Origin: Pseudomonas sp. GV085
Lineage (GTDB): Bacteria > Pseudomonadota > Gammaproteobacteria > Pseudomonadales > Pseudomonadaceae
Direction of reading: 5' to 3'
NCBI RefSeq assembly: GCF_003050925.1
Contig: NZ_QAOV01000001.1
Coordinates: 124,001 to 188,000, forward strand
DNA: 64,000 bases
Shown here piece by piece: positions 9,461 to 17,360 of the stretch; positions within the stretch are counted from its first letter, which is position 1, and the number at the start of each line of letters is the position of its first letter. Both the position numbers and the translations under genes were made by a program. The notes under the pieces were generated by a model. It had not been told where the DNA came from and ran no database searches. It saw nothing but the letters and a program-made list of their open reading frames with translations.

Positions 9461-9560
9461 GTAGGAGCGAGCTCGCTCGCGAAAAACCGGAGAGCGACGC
9501 AGGCTTACCCGAATGTCCGCGTTATCGTTGACGTCCATCGCGAGCGAGCTCGCTCCTACA
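9461..9560. repeat. REP pair, GAGCTCGCTCGCGA variant
   Basis: GTAGGAGCGAGCTCGCTCGCG and the inverted GCGAGCGAGCTCGCTCCTAC flank about 60 bp. It sits between the convergent HlyD and SnoaL-like genes and may serve as a bidirectional transcription block. Confidence 0.88.
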
Positions 9561-9577
9561 GTTGATCGCCCTCGGTT

Positions 9578-9967
9578 TCAGCAGAAAGTTTCCTGCAAAT
9601 GCCGCCAAAGAATCCTGTCATCTACCTTCTCGAACACCACCGTGGAGCGACGATCCGAGTGCAGTCCGGTCGCATCGGTTTGTTGTTCGCGGTAACTCAC
9701 GGTCGCGCCGCCGTCGTACAACGCAATACCACGCAACTCACTGAGCTCGATGCGGAACCCGAGTTTCTTGCCGCCCGCCAACGTGAACAATTCGTTCAGC
9801 GCGTCAAAATCCAGCACCCGACCGAGCGGCGAGACCATGGAGAACTGTGGCGAAAAACGGGCCAGCAGCTTTTCGAGCTCGGACGCGTCCCGCTCTTCGG
9901 CCAGCCATTGTTCGATGGTCACGTGGGCCTGGATCACTTCGTCGAAGTATTCGGTGTAGTCGGTCAT
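9578..9967 (-). CDS. DUF4440 / SnoaL-like (NTF2 fold) protein
   Basis: 129-residue cytoplasmic protein without signal peptide or membrane helix. The pattern EVIQAHVTIEQWLAEE, then LLARFSPQFSMVSPLGRVLD, and a final VVFEKVDDRILWRHLQETFC fits the cone-shaped NTF2/SnoaL fold of the DUF4440 group. AGGAAACAAC precedes the ATG. The gene stands alone between two REP pairs. No catalytic role can be assigned. Confidence 0.75.
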   Translation of the reverse strand: MTDYTEYFDEVIQAHVTIEQWLAEERDASELEKLLARFSPQFSMVSPLGRVLDFDALNELFTLAGGKKLGFRIELSELRGIALYDGGATVSYREQQTDATGLHSDRRSTVVFEKVDDRILWRHLQETFC

Positions 9968-10006
9968 GTTGTTTCCTGAAATTCTGTGGTGTCTGTTCTG
10001 ACGCCT

Positions 10007-10070
10007 TCGCGAGCAGGCTCACTCCTACAGGGAAACGCATTTCAATGTAGGAGTGAGCCTGCTCGCGATG
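10007..10070. repeat. REP pair, GAGCCTGCTCGCGATG family (tail-to-tail)
   Basis: Two inverted units: TCGCGAGCAGGCTCACTCC, a 16-bp centre, then GGAGTGAGCCTGCTCGCGA. Orientation is opposite to most others in the window (palindrome heads outside). Lies between two minus-strand genes. Confidence 0.88.
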
Positions 10071-10099
10071 GGTCGGGGTCGCGCTCGACCGAATCGGTC

Positions 10100-10924
10100 T
10101 CAGAGCTGCCCACGCAACCCGAACCGCTTCATCAGCCCGGATTCGAGCAACCCCTTGGGCAACAGACTTGCCATCAGCGGCAACGCACGACTGCCATTGC
10201 CGAGGCGAATCAGTCGCGGTGGCTTGTCCTGTTGCACAGCCTTGAGCAACCCGACAGCGAATTCACTGGCCGGCGTCGGTTTGTCCTGGGAAGCCCTGGC
10301 CCGGGCGCGAATGCCTTCACGCAGCGGGAACCATGGCGATTGCTCACTGATCAGTTGCTCGGCTTCTTGCCCGGCATTCTTGGCGAAACTGGAAGCGATG
10401 GCCCCCGGCTGGACTTCCATCACCCGCACGCCGAACGGCGCCAGTTCCATGCGCAAGGCATCGCTCAAGGCATGCACGGCGGCTTTCGACGCGCAGTAGG
10501 CGCCGGCGAATGGCGTGACCAGCACACCCGAAACGCTGCCGATATTCACGACCAATCCTTTGCTCCGGCGTAGCACAGGAAACATCGCGCGGGTGACGCC
10601 GACGACAGCGAACACATTGGTTTCGAACTGGCGTTGCATGGCCGGTACGCCGCCATCGAGCAGTGGTCCCATGGCGCCATAACCCGCGTTGTTGATCAGC
10701 ACGTCGAGACCACCGCGCTCCTGGTTGATGCGGTCGCTCAACTGCTCAAGGGCAACACCGTCGTTTACGTCAAGTTGCACGGCGGTAAATCCGGCAGCGC
10801 TCAGCATGGCGACATCTTCGGCCTTGCGCGCACTGGCCCAGACTTCATAGCCGGCGCCCTTGAACGCATCGGCAAGGGCACGGCCGATGCCGCTGGAGCA
10901 ACCGGTAATCAACGCAACGGGCAT
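10100..10924 (-). CDS. SDR-family NAD(P)-dependent oxidoreductase
   Basis: 274-residue classical short-chain dehydrogenase. The start MPVALITG is chosen because AAGGAATGCGCC precedes the ATG and the Rossmann strand begins immediately; the longer frame upstream overlaps the next gene. Motifs seen are TGCSSGIG (cofactor loop, about residues 7-14), NNAGYG, and the catalytic YCASK with the Ser of SVSG before it. The C-terminal extension after about residue 190 is typical of retinol/acetoin-dehydrogenase-like members. Substrate unknown. It lies 34 nt downstream of a small membrane protein gene on the same strand, so they may be cotranscribed. Confidence 0.9.
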   Translation of the reverse strand: MPVALITGCSSGIGRALADAFKGAGYEVWASARKAEDVAMLSAAGFTAVQLDVNDGVALEQLSDRINQERGGLDVLINNAGYGAMGPLLDGGVPAMQRQFETNVFAVVGVTRAMFPVLRRSKGLVVNIGSVSGVLVTPFAGAYCASKAAVHALSDALRMELAPFGVRVMEVQPGAIASSFAKNAGQEAEQLISEQSPWFPLREGIRARARASQDKPTPASEFAVGLLKAVQQDKPPRLIRLGNGSRALPLMASLLPKGLLESGLMKRFGLRGQL

Positions 10925-10958
10925 GGCGCATTCCTTGTGCAAAAAAAATGGGGAAGGA

Positions 10959-11453
10959 TCAGTCGGAAAAACTACCCTGCAATCGCTCGGCGCGAAACTC
11001 CAGGGTTTCCGGACGGTAGCCAGGGCGCAGTGGCGGCAGCGGCAAACAGTCTTCCCAGTTGCCACCGGCCTGCAATTCGCCGGGGCCACGATAGCGTGGG
11101 GCGGTGTATTGGTTGTCGGCCAGGTTCACCGTATCGCCCGGTGCATAAGCCGCGACTCGCCAGCGCAGCTCGGTTAGCGGCACGTCATTGCCGTTGTTCA
11201 GGGTCAATTGCAGTGGCCGATCGGCGGGACATTGCTGCGGGGCGTAGCTGATGCGCAACTCCAGGCGTTGCAGCTGCTTGAGTTCGCGGTGGTCCATCCA
11301 GATGACCCAGGTGGCGACGATGCCCAGCCCCGCGGCGGCAGCCATGGAAACGGGCAAGGCCTTGGCCGGGTAGCGCAGCAACAGGATTAGCCAGGTGATG
11401 ACCAGAAGGACGCCGATGAACATGACGTAAATCTCGGGAATAGAGAGGCTCAT
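10959..11453 (-). CDS. Hypothetical membrane protein
   Basis: 164 residues. There are two N-terminal membrane helices (about residues 7-27 and 33-52), then a soluble domain with paired cysteines (SYAPQQCPADRPLQLTL and NWEDCLPLPPLRPGYRP). The cysteines suggest that the soluble part is periplasmic. The region WRVAAYAPGDTVNLADNQY looks like a beta-rich fold. AGGTAGG lies just before the ATG. I do not recognise a named family. Confidence 0.7.
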   Translation of the reverse strand: MSLSIPEIYVMFIGVLLVITWLILLLRYPAKALPVSMAAAAGLGIVATWVIWMDHRELKQLQRLELRISYAPQQCPADRPLQLTLNNGNDVPLTELRWRVAAYAPGDTVNLADNQYTAPRYRGPGELQAGGNWEDCLPLPPLRPGYRPETLEFRAERLQGSFSD

Positions 11454-11595
11454 CCTACCTAAGCGCAGGTGGAGTTGGCGATGGGCGGGACGAGGTCATG
11501 GCTTTTAGGCCGTCCGTCTGATCTGTAATTTCTGACAGTAGGCAGGTGTCTGAGCGGCGGGTTTAGTTGAGGCCAGTGCTTCAGGAGCGGCTACT
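11454..11595 (+). promoter_or_regulatory. Upstream region of first TccC-like gene, with block repeated before the second
   Basis: Contains CTGTAATTTCTGACAG (11523-11538), which is also found at 14480-14495 before the second toxin gene, with similar flanks. The outer CTGT/ACAG ends are inverted. Probably a shared promoter/operator; no clear -35/-10 pair could be fixed. Confidence 0.45.
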
Positions 11596-14373
11596 GTGCC
11601 AGCGACCCTTTCAATCCACCGCCACACGCCGACTTTGATCGCGATTGATCCTAGGGGGCTGGCGGTGCGCGCGGTGGGTTACTGGCGTGACATCGACGAC
11701 GTGCCCCCTCAGGCACGGGTCAACCGCACGGTTCATGATGGGGCGGGGCGAGCGATTACGCAGTGGGACCCGCGGCTGTTTCTGGATGCTTCGGCACCGG
11801 CCAATCTGCAAACGAATTATGCCCTGTCCGGCGCGGCATTGAGTACGGACAGCGTCGATGCCGGGTGGCGTGTGGCGCTGTTGGGTGAGGCGGGGCAAGC
11901 GGTTCACTCCTGGGATGGCCGGGGTTCGCAGCGCTGGCTGCGATACGACGCTCAGATGCGCCCGGAATCGGTGTTCGAACAGGCGATGGACGGCGAAGCG
12001 CTTTGCGCGGAGCGTTTGAGTTACGGCGCGAGCGGACCGACTTTTGCCGAGCGCAACCAGTGCGGCCAATTGATTCGCCATGATGACCCGGCGGGCACGC
12101 AGCAGTTTACCGAGTTCGGCTTGCACGGCACGGTACTGGAGCAGACGCGGCATTTTCTGCAAGCGTTGTCGCTGCCTGATTGGCCGGAGCCGGTAGCGGA
12201 GCGTGAGTTGCTGCTGGAACCGGGCGAGAGTGCCATCACCCATTCGCACTTCAACGCAATGGGCGAGGTCTCCCATCAAACCGATGCGAAAGGCCACCGC
12301 CAGTTATTCAGTCAGACCCTCGACGGCCAGTTGCGCGCGGTTCGTCTGCAACTCAACGGCGCATCCACTCCGAAAACGCTGGTCAGCGCCATCGCCTACA
12401 ATGCCCCTGGCCAGACCGAACGGGAAGTCGTCGGCAACGGCGTGATCACCACGCAGGAATACGACGCGCAGAATGGGCGCCTGATCCGCCTCCAGGCGCT
12501 ACGTGGCAACGAAGCCTTGCAAGACCTGCGCTACACCTACGACCCGGTGGGCAATGTGCTGAGCATCGAGGATGCCGCGCAGCCGATTCGCTACTTCGCC
12601 AACCAGCGTATCGAACCGGTCAATCGTTATGGGTACGACAGTCTCTCGCAACTGATCGAAGCCACGGGCTGGGAGGCGGGCGGCGCCAATAAAGGCCCAC
12701 AGTTTTCGGCTTTCGATGACCCCGCGCCCCGCGCGAACTACCGCCAGACCTATCACTACGATACGGGCAGCAATCTGCTGGAGCTAACCCACGAAGGTCC
12801 GCAAAGTCATGGCCATCGACTGGTCGCGGCGGCGCACAGCAACCGTTGCCTGCCGGTGCTGGAAGGGATAGAACCCGGTGAGGACGACTTCCGCCATGGC
12901 TTCGACCGCAACGGTAACCTGCTCAACCTGCAACTGGGGCAGGCCTTGGCATGGGATCTGCGCAACCAGTTGAGTGAAGTACGGCCAGTGGAGCGCGACT
13001 CGGGTCTCAATGACCGCGAACGCTACGTCTACGGCGCCGACGGCATGCGCCTGCGCAAAGTCCGCGAAACGCTCACCCATGCCCGGACACTGATCGCTGA
13101 AACCCGTTATTTGCCGAACCTGGAACTGCGCAATTATAACGGCACGGGCGAAGTGTTGCAGGTGATCAGCGTGCAGACCGGGCGCAGCACTGTGCGGGTG
13201 TTGCATTGGGAATCGGCGCCACCGAAGGACAGCGCCAATGATCAATACCGCTACCAACTGAACGATCACTTGGGTTCCCGCACCCTGGAACTCGATGATG
13301 ACGGTGAAGTGATCAGCCAGGAGCGTTATCACCCGTATGGCACCACCGCGTGGTTTGGCGGCCGCGGGGAGGCAGAAGCGAGTTACAGAACAGTGCGTTA
13401 TTCAGGGAAGGAGCAGGATGCTACGGGGCTTTATTACTATGGGTTCAGATACTACATGGCGGCCTGGCAGCGGTGGTTGAATCCAGATCCTGCCGGTGAA
13501 GTTGATGGTATTAATCTGTATGTAATGGTGACTAATAATCCAGTTAATAGGATAGATATTGATGGTTTGAAACCTTTTTTGTTTGGGGTTAAAAATGAGG
13601 TTGAAAACGCACGAAAAGAATCAATAAATTATGCCGAAGCAGCAGTTGAGGTTCTAAGGAATGGTGGCTCTGTTGCGATTCAGAATGTGATGATTAAATA
13701 TTTCAATGATGCCAGTCCTCAGCGTATTGCTCGGTGGTCTGCTGATTTATTAAAAGTCATAGATGTTGCGAAAAGTACTAAAATACATCGTAATCTGGAA
13801 TTGATTGGTGATGATTATGAAGGCGGAATGTATAAGAAGGCCGTCGCAATGGTTGATGGAAAAGAGTATTCAGAGTTCAAAATTTACACTGATAGCGTTG
13901 GCCGCACGCTAAGAAATTTCGCTGATAATAAAAAAGAGCTCGCCGAACAATTAAAAGAAAAGAAAACGCAGTATAAGGCTGAGCGAAATAAAAAGTTTTT
14001 GCGGGTGAATGAGAAAAACTGGAAAGTTGTAAAGGATCTCAGGGGGGTAGTTGATCTGGTGTTAACGATGATTCACGAGTTTTCACATGTGGCTTTAGGT
14101 ACTGAAGACTATGTGTACAAGAAGATTTTGGAAGGAAAGAACCACGCGCCTCTCTTTGATTTGGCTGTCGGGCGCCCCAGTGCGGATAGTCGGTTGCCGG
14201 CGCTTAATGATTTAATTACCAGCGCTGGTGGAAGCTTGAATTTTAGCGATGTCGCGTATGCTAATGCCGACTCTTTCGCGGCGGCTACTGTGGCTTTAAT
14301 CGAGGAGTCTGGGGGAGTGAAATCTATAAGGTCTGGTAAGTCTAATTTAATAGCGCCGAAAATTTATAAGTAG
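11596..14373 (+). CDS. RHS/TccC-like toxin with C-terminal aspzincin-type metallopeptidase domain
   Basis: 925 residues; GTG start with GGAG eight nt upstream. The N-terminus (HRHTPTLIAIDPRGLAVR ... QWDPRLF) resembles TcC/TccC subunits of insecticidal toxin complexes. The YD-repeat body runs to about residue 560. The RHS-associated core follows (DHLGSRTLELDDDGEV, GKEQDATGLYYYGFRYY, NPDPAGEVDGINLY), ending near residue 656 at DIDG. The remaining 269 residues are AT-rich and unlike the body. They carry HEFSH (H827, E828, H831) followed by GTEDYVY (D838) and, later, NADSF (890-894). This matches the M35/aspzincin pattern HExxH + GTxDxxY. Inferred role: a peptidase effector encapsulated by the RHS shell and released by core autoproteolysis. 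The glycine after the motif tyrosine is replaced by Lys. No immunity gene follows. Confidence 0.85.
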   Translation: MPATLSIHRHTPTLIAIDPRGLAVRAVGYWRDIDDVPPQARVNRTVHDGAGRAITQWDPRLFLDASAPANLQTNYALSGAALSTDSVDAGWRVALLGEAGQAVHSWDGRGSQRWLRYDAQMRPESVFEQAMDGEALCAERLSYGASGPTFAERNQCGQLIRHDDPAGTQQFTEFGLHGTVLEQTRHFLQALSLPDWPEPVAERELLLEPGESAITHSHFNAMGEVSHQTDAKGHRQLFSQTLDGQLRAVRLQLNGASTPKTLVSAIAYNAPGQTEREVVGNGVITTQEYDAQNGRLIRLQALRGNEALQDLRYTYDPVGNVLSIEDAAQPIRYFANQRIEPVNRYGYDSLSQLIEATGWEAGGANKGPQFSAFDDPAPRANYRQTYHYDTGSNLLELTHEGPQSHGHRLVAAAHSNRCLPVLEGIEPGEDDFRHGFDRNGNLLNLQLGQALAWDLRNQLSEVRPVERDSGLNDRERYVYGADGMRLRKVRETLTHARTLIAETRYLPNLELRNYNGTGEVLQVISVQTGRSTVRVLHWESAPPKDSANDQYRYQLNDHLGSRTLELDDDGEVISQERYHPYGTTAWFGGRGEAEASYRTVRYSGKEQDATGLYYYGFRYYMAAWQRWLNPDPAGEVDGINLYVMVTNNPVNRIDIDGLKPFLFGVKNEVENARKESINYAEAAVEVLRNGGSVAIQNVMIKYFNDASPQRIARWSADLLKVIDVAKSTKIHRNLELIGDDYEGGMYKKAVAMVDGKEYSEFKIYTDSVGRTLRNFADNKKELAEQLKEKKTQYKAERNKKFLRVNEKNWKVVKDLRGVVDLVLTMIHEFSHVALGTEDYVYKKILEGKNHAPLFDLAVGRPSADSRLPALNDLITSAGGSLNFSDVAYANADSFAAATVALIEESGGVKSIRSGKSNLIAPKIYK

Positions 14374-14553
14374 ATGGATATAAGTTGAAATGCGCACTCA
14401 ATAATCTCCAGTAGAACTTTCCGCGGGTGCACAGATGACAAGAATGTGTATTTGACGAACTGATGACCATCTGTCTGGCCTGTAATTTCTGACAGTAGCC
14501 AGGCACTTGCTCGACAGGCTTAGATGAGGGGGAGTGATTCCGGAGCGGCTACC
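14374..14553 (+). promoter_or_regulatory. Upstream region of second TccC-like gene
   Basis: Holds the second copy of the CTGTAATTTCTGACAG block (14480-14495) and of surrounding sequence, showing that the tandem duplication included the control region. The first 90 bp after the preceding stop are AT-rich and hold no gene that I can support. Confidence 0.45.
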
Positions 14554-17265
14554 GTGCCAGCAACCCTTGCAATCCATCGCCACACCCCGAGCCTGACGGC
14601 AAGTGACCCTCGGGGGTTGCCGGTCCGCGCTGTGGGTTACTGGCGTGACATCGACGGCGTACCCCCTCAGGCACGGGTCAACCGCACAGTTCATGATGGG
14701 GCGGGGCGAGCGATTGCACAGTGGGACCCGCGGCTGTTTCTGGATGCTTCGGCACCGGCCAATCTGCAAACGAATTATGCCCTGTCCGGCGCGGTGTTAA
14801 GTACGGACAGCGTCGATGCCGGGTGGCATGTGGTGCTGTTGGGTGAGGCGCAGCAACCGCTCCATCACTGGGATGGTCGGGGTTCGCAGCGCTGGCTGCA
14901 ATACGACACTCAGCTGCGCCCAGAGTCGGTGTTCGAACAGGCGATGGACGGCGAAGCGCTTTGCGCGGAGCGCTTGAGTTACGGCGTGAGCGGACCGACT
15001 TTTGCCGAGCACAACCAATGCGGCCAATTGATTCGCCATGATGATCCGGTGGGCACGCAGCGGTTTACCGAGTTCGGCTTGCACGCCGCGGTACTGGAGC
15101 AGACGAGGCATTTTCTGCAAGCGTTGTCGCTGCCAGACTGGCCCGAGTTGATAGCGGATCGCGAGTTGCTGCTGGAACCGGGCGAGGGTGCTCTCACCCA
15201 TTTGCACTTCAATGCATTGGGCGAGGTCTCCCGTCAAACCGATGCCAAAGACAACCGGCAGTTCTTCAGCCAGACCATTGGCGGGCAGTTACTTGAGGTT
15301 CGCTTGCAACTGGCGAACGACACCACGCCGAAGACCCTGGTCAGTGCCATTCAGTACAACGCCCACGGCCAGATCGAGAAAGAAGTCGCTGGCAATGGTG
15401 TGGTCACCGCCCTCGAATACACAGCCGAGGATGGGCATTTGAAACGCCTGGCATCCCGTCTTGGCCAGCGTGATTCGTTGCAGGATTTGTGCTATGCCTA
15501 CGACCCGGTGGGCAACGTGCTGAGCATCGAGGATGCCGCGCTTCCGATCCGCTACTTCGCCAATCGGCGTATCGAGTCGATCAACCGTTACCGTTACGAC
15601 AGCCTTTACCAGTTGATCGAAGCCACCGGCTGGGAGGCTGGTGCTGTGAGTCAAAGGCCCTCTTCATCCACCACTGATCCTGCTGCGGTGGGCACTTACC
15701 GTCAGACCTACCGCTACGATGCCGGCAACAACCTGCTCGAACTGACCCATATCGGTCCGCAAAATCCGGGCCACCGGTTGGTCGCCGCTGCCCACAGCAA
15801 CCGCTACCTGCCGGTGCGCGATGGCATAGAGCCGGACGAAGAGGATTTCCGAAGCGGCTTCGACGCCAACGGCAACCTGTTGAAGTTACAGGCGGGGCAA
15901 ACGCTGATCTGGGATGTGCGTAATCAGTTGTGTGAAGTGCGACCGGTAGAACGCGACTCAGGTCTTGATGACTGCGAACTTTATTTCTATGGCGCCGATA
16001 GCATGCGCGTGCGCAAAGTGCGCTCGCTGCAAACCAACGCCCAAACCAATGTGATCGAAACCCGTTACCTACCAGGTCTGGAAATCCGCACCCATAGCGG
16101 TACGGGCGAGCATCTGCAAGTCATCGTGGTCCCGACCGGGCGCGGCAGTGTGCGGGTATTGCATTGGGAAACAGCGCCACCGACGGACATTACCAACAAC
16201 CAGCAGCGCTACAGCCTGACGGATCATCTGGGCTCCAGCATGCTGGAACTGGATCAGGATGCCAACGTCATCACCCAGGAGCGGTATTACCCGTTTGGCG
16301 GTACGGCGTGGTCGAACGGGGCGGCGGTGCAGGTCAGTTACAAGACGGCGCGTTATTCGGGGAAAGAGCAGGATGCGACTGGGCTTTATTACTACGGGTT
16401 CAGGTATTACGTGCCGTGGTTACAGCGGTGGTGTAATTCTGATCCTGCGGGAACTGTCGATGGATTGAATTTGTTTAGAATGGTGGAAAATAATCCGGTG
16501 ACTTATGATGATGTTGATGGGCGGATGCTCAGGCGCCAGTCAGGTAATGATTCCGCCGACGAACGGCCATATTTAAATAATCCTCTATCATTAACAACGG
16601 AAAACACGCTTCCATCAACGGTAGAGCCACTCATTGCGGAGTCGCTTCATTCACAGGTATCTGTGAGTGAACTTGAGAGTGCCGGAGCACTAGTCAAGCC
16701 TCTTGCAGATGCAATGGGGCAGCTGCAACTGGCGAACGGGGCGAATAGCGGAAGCTCCATTTCTGTTTTGGCAGATATTGGGGGTCGTGATCCGATAGCG
16801 GGAGGTGGTGAAGGAGCGATTTACGAGAGTCGCGATGCACGATATGTTTACAAGAAATTCTATCGCTTCAATAATCTTACCGAAGTTCCTGGGTCTGTCC
16901 AGTATGAACGGGATATGTTTAACGCTTATTACGGTGCTGGATCTGCAAAGGCAGTTATTGAAGAGCGTCAGGTTTATCTTCGAATGATAAAATTAGATGG
17001 TATGCCCCTCGATAATATTCCAAAAGGCTCTTTGCCGATTAAAGCCGAAAATGCGTTGCTGGATGCATTTAAAAAAATGGAAAAAAATGATCAATATCAC
17101 CAGGATCCGCAAGATCACAACTTTCTTTATTCTGAAAGAGATAATAAGGTCTATCCCGTGGATATGGAGGCACATCCATATGAGATCGCTCAATATACAA
17201 TCAACTCATACATTAGAAAGAAAGACGAGACGCTTAAAAAGTTCAACCTACTGATAAAACGTTAA
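14554..17265 (+). CDS. RHS/TccC-like toxin with C-terminal minimal kinase-like domain
   Basis: 903 residues from the GTG that aligns with the start of the upstream paralogue and has GGAG eight nt before it; an in-frame ATG at 14524 is less likely. N-terminal body and RHS core (GKEQDATGLYYYGFRYY, NSDPAGTVDGLNLF) are close copies of the neighbour. After about residue 660 the sequence is unrelated and AT-rich. It shows a glycine-loop-like GGGEGAIYE (750-758), a lysine in YVYKKF (K767/K768), then HQDPQDHNF with D851 and N856 spaced as in HxDxxxxN, and DME at 870-872 in the DFG position. Only about 30 residues follow, as in minimal effector kinases of the OspG/NleH type. Inferred: a eukaryote-directed kinase or kinase-fold effector. 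No adjacent immunity gene. Confidence 0.85.
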   Translation: MPATLAIHRHTPSLTASDPRGLPVRAVGYWRDIDGVPPQARVNRTVHDGAGRAIAQWDPRLFLDASAPANLQTNYALSGAVLSTDSVDAGWHVVLLGEAQQPLHHWDGRGSQRWLQYDTQLRPESVFEQAMDGEALCAERLSYGVSGPTFAEHNQCGQLIRHDDPVGTQRFTEFGLHAAVLEQTRHFLQALSLPDWPELIADRELLLEPGEGALTHLHFNALGEVSRQTDAKDNRQFFSQTIGGQLLEVRLQLANDTTPKTLVSAIQYNAHGQIEKEVAGNGVVTALEYTAEDGHLKRLASRLGQRDSLQDLCYAYDPVGNVLSIEDAALPIRYFANRRIESINRYRYDSLYQLIEATGWEAGAVSQRPSSSTTDPAAVGTYRQTYRYDAGNNLLELTHIGPQNPGHRLVAAAHSNRYLPVRDGIEPDEEDFRSGFDANGNLLKLQAGQTLIWDVRNQLCEVRPVERDSGLDDCELYFYGADSMRVRKVRSLQTNAQTNVIETRYLPGLEIRTHSGTGEHLQVIVVPTGRGSVRVLHWETAPPTDITNNQQRYSLTDHLGSSMLELDQDANVITQERYYPFGGTAWSNGAAVQVSYKTARYSGKEQDATGLYYYGFRYYVPWLQRWCNSDPAGTVDGLNLFRMVENNPVTYDDVDGRMLRRQSGNDSADERPYLNNPLSLTTENTLPSTVEPLIAESLHSQVSVSELESAGALVKPLADAMGQLQLANGANSGSSISVLADIGGRDPIAGGGEGAIYESRDARYVYKKFYRFNNLTEVPGSVQYERDMFNAYYGAGSAKAVIEERQVYLRMIKLDGMPLDNIPKGSLPIKAENALLDAFKKMEKNDQYHQDPQDHNFLYSERDNKVYPVDMEAHPYEIAQYTINSYIRKKDETLKKFNLLIKR

Positions 17266-17279
17266 TTTTTTTGATCTGA

Positions 17280-17340
17280 GAAAACAAGAAGCCCTCGCTC
17301 CAACCCACTGCGGATAGAAACCGCAGCAGGCTGGACGGGG
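17280..17340 (-). terminator. Probable rho-independent terminator of the alginate operon
   Basis: On the minus strand, the arms GCCCCCGTCCAGCC and GGTTGGAGCGAGGGC enclose an inner hairpin CTGCGG-TTTCTAT-CCGCAG. The sequence after it is TTCTTGTTTTC. It lies just downstream of algA and also faces the end of the second toxin gene. Confidence 0.65.
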
Positions 17341-17360
17341 GCATCTGTATTACAGATCAA

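Noticed and set aside
14524..14553. ATG start ten codons upstream for the second TccC-like gene
   Set aside because: The GTG at 14554 aligns with the paralogue's start and has a well-spaced GGAG, which the ATG lacks.
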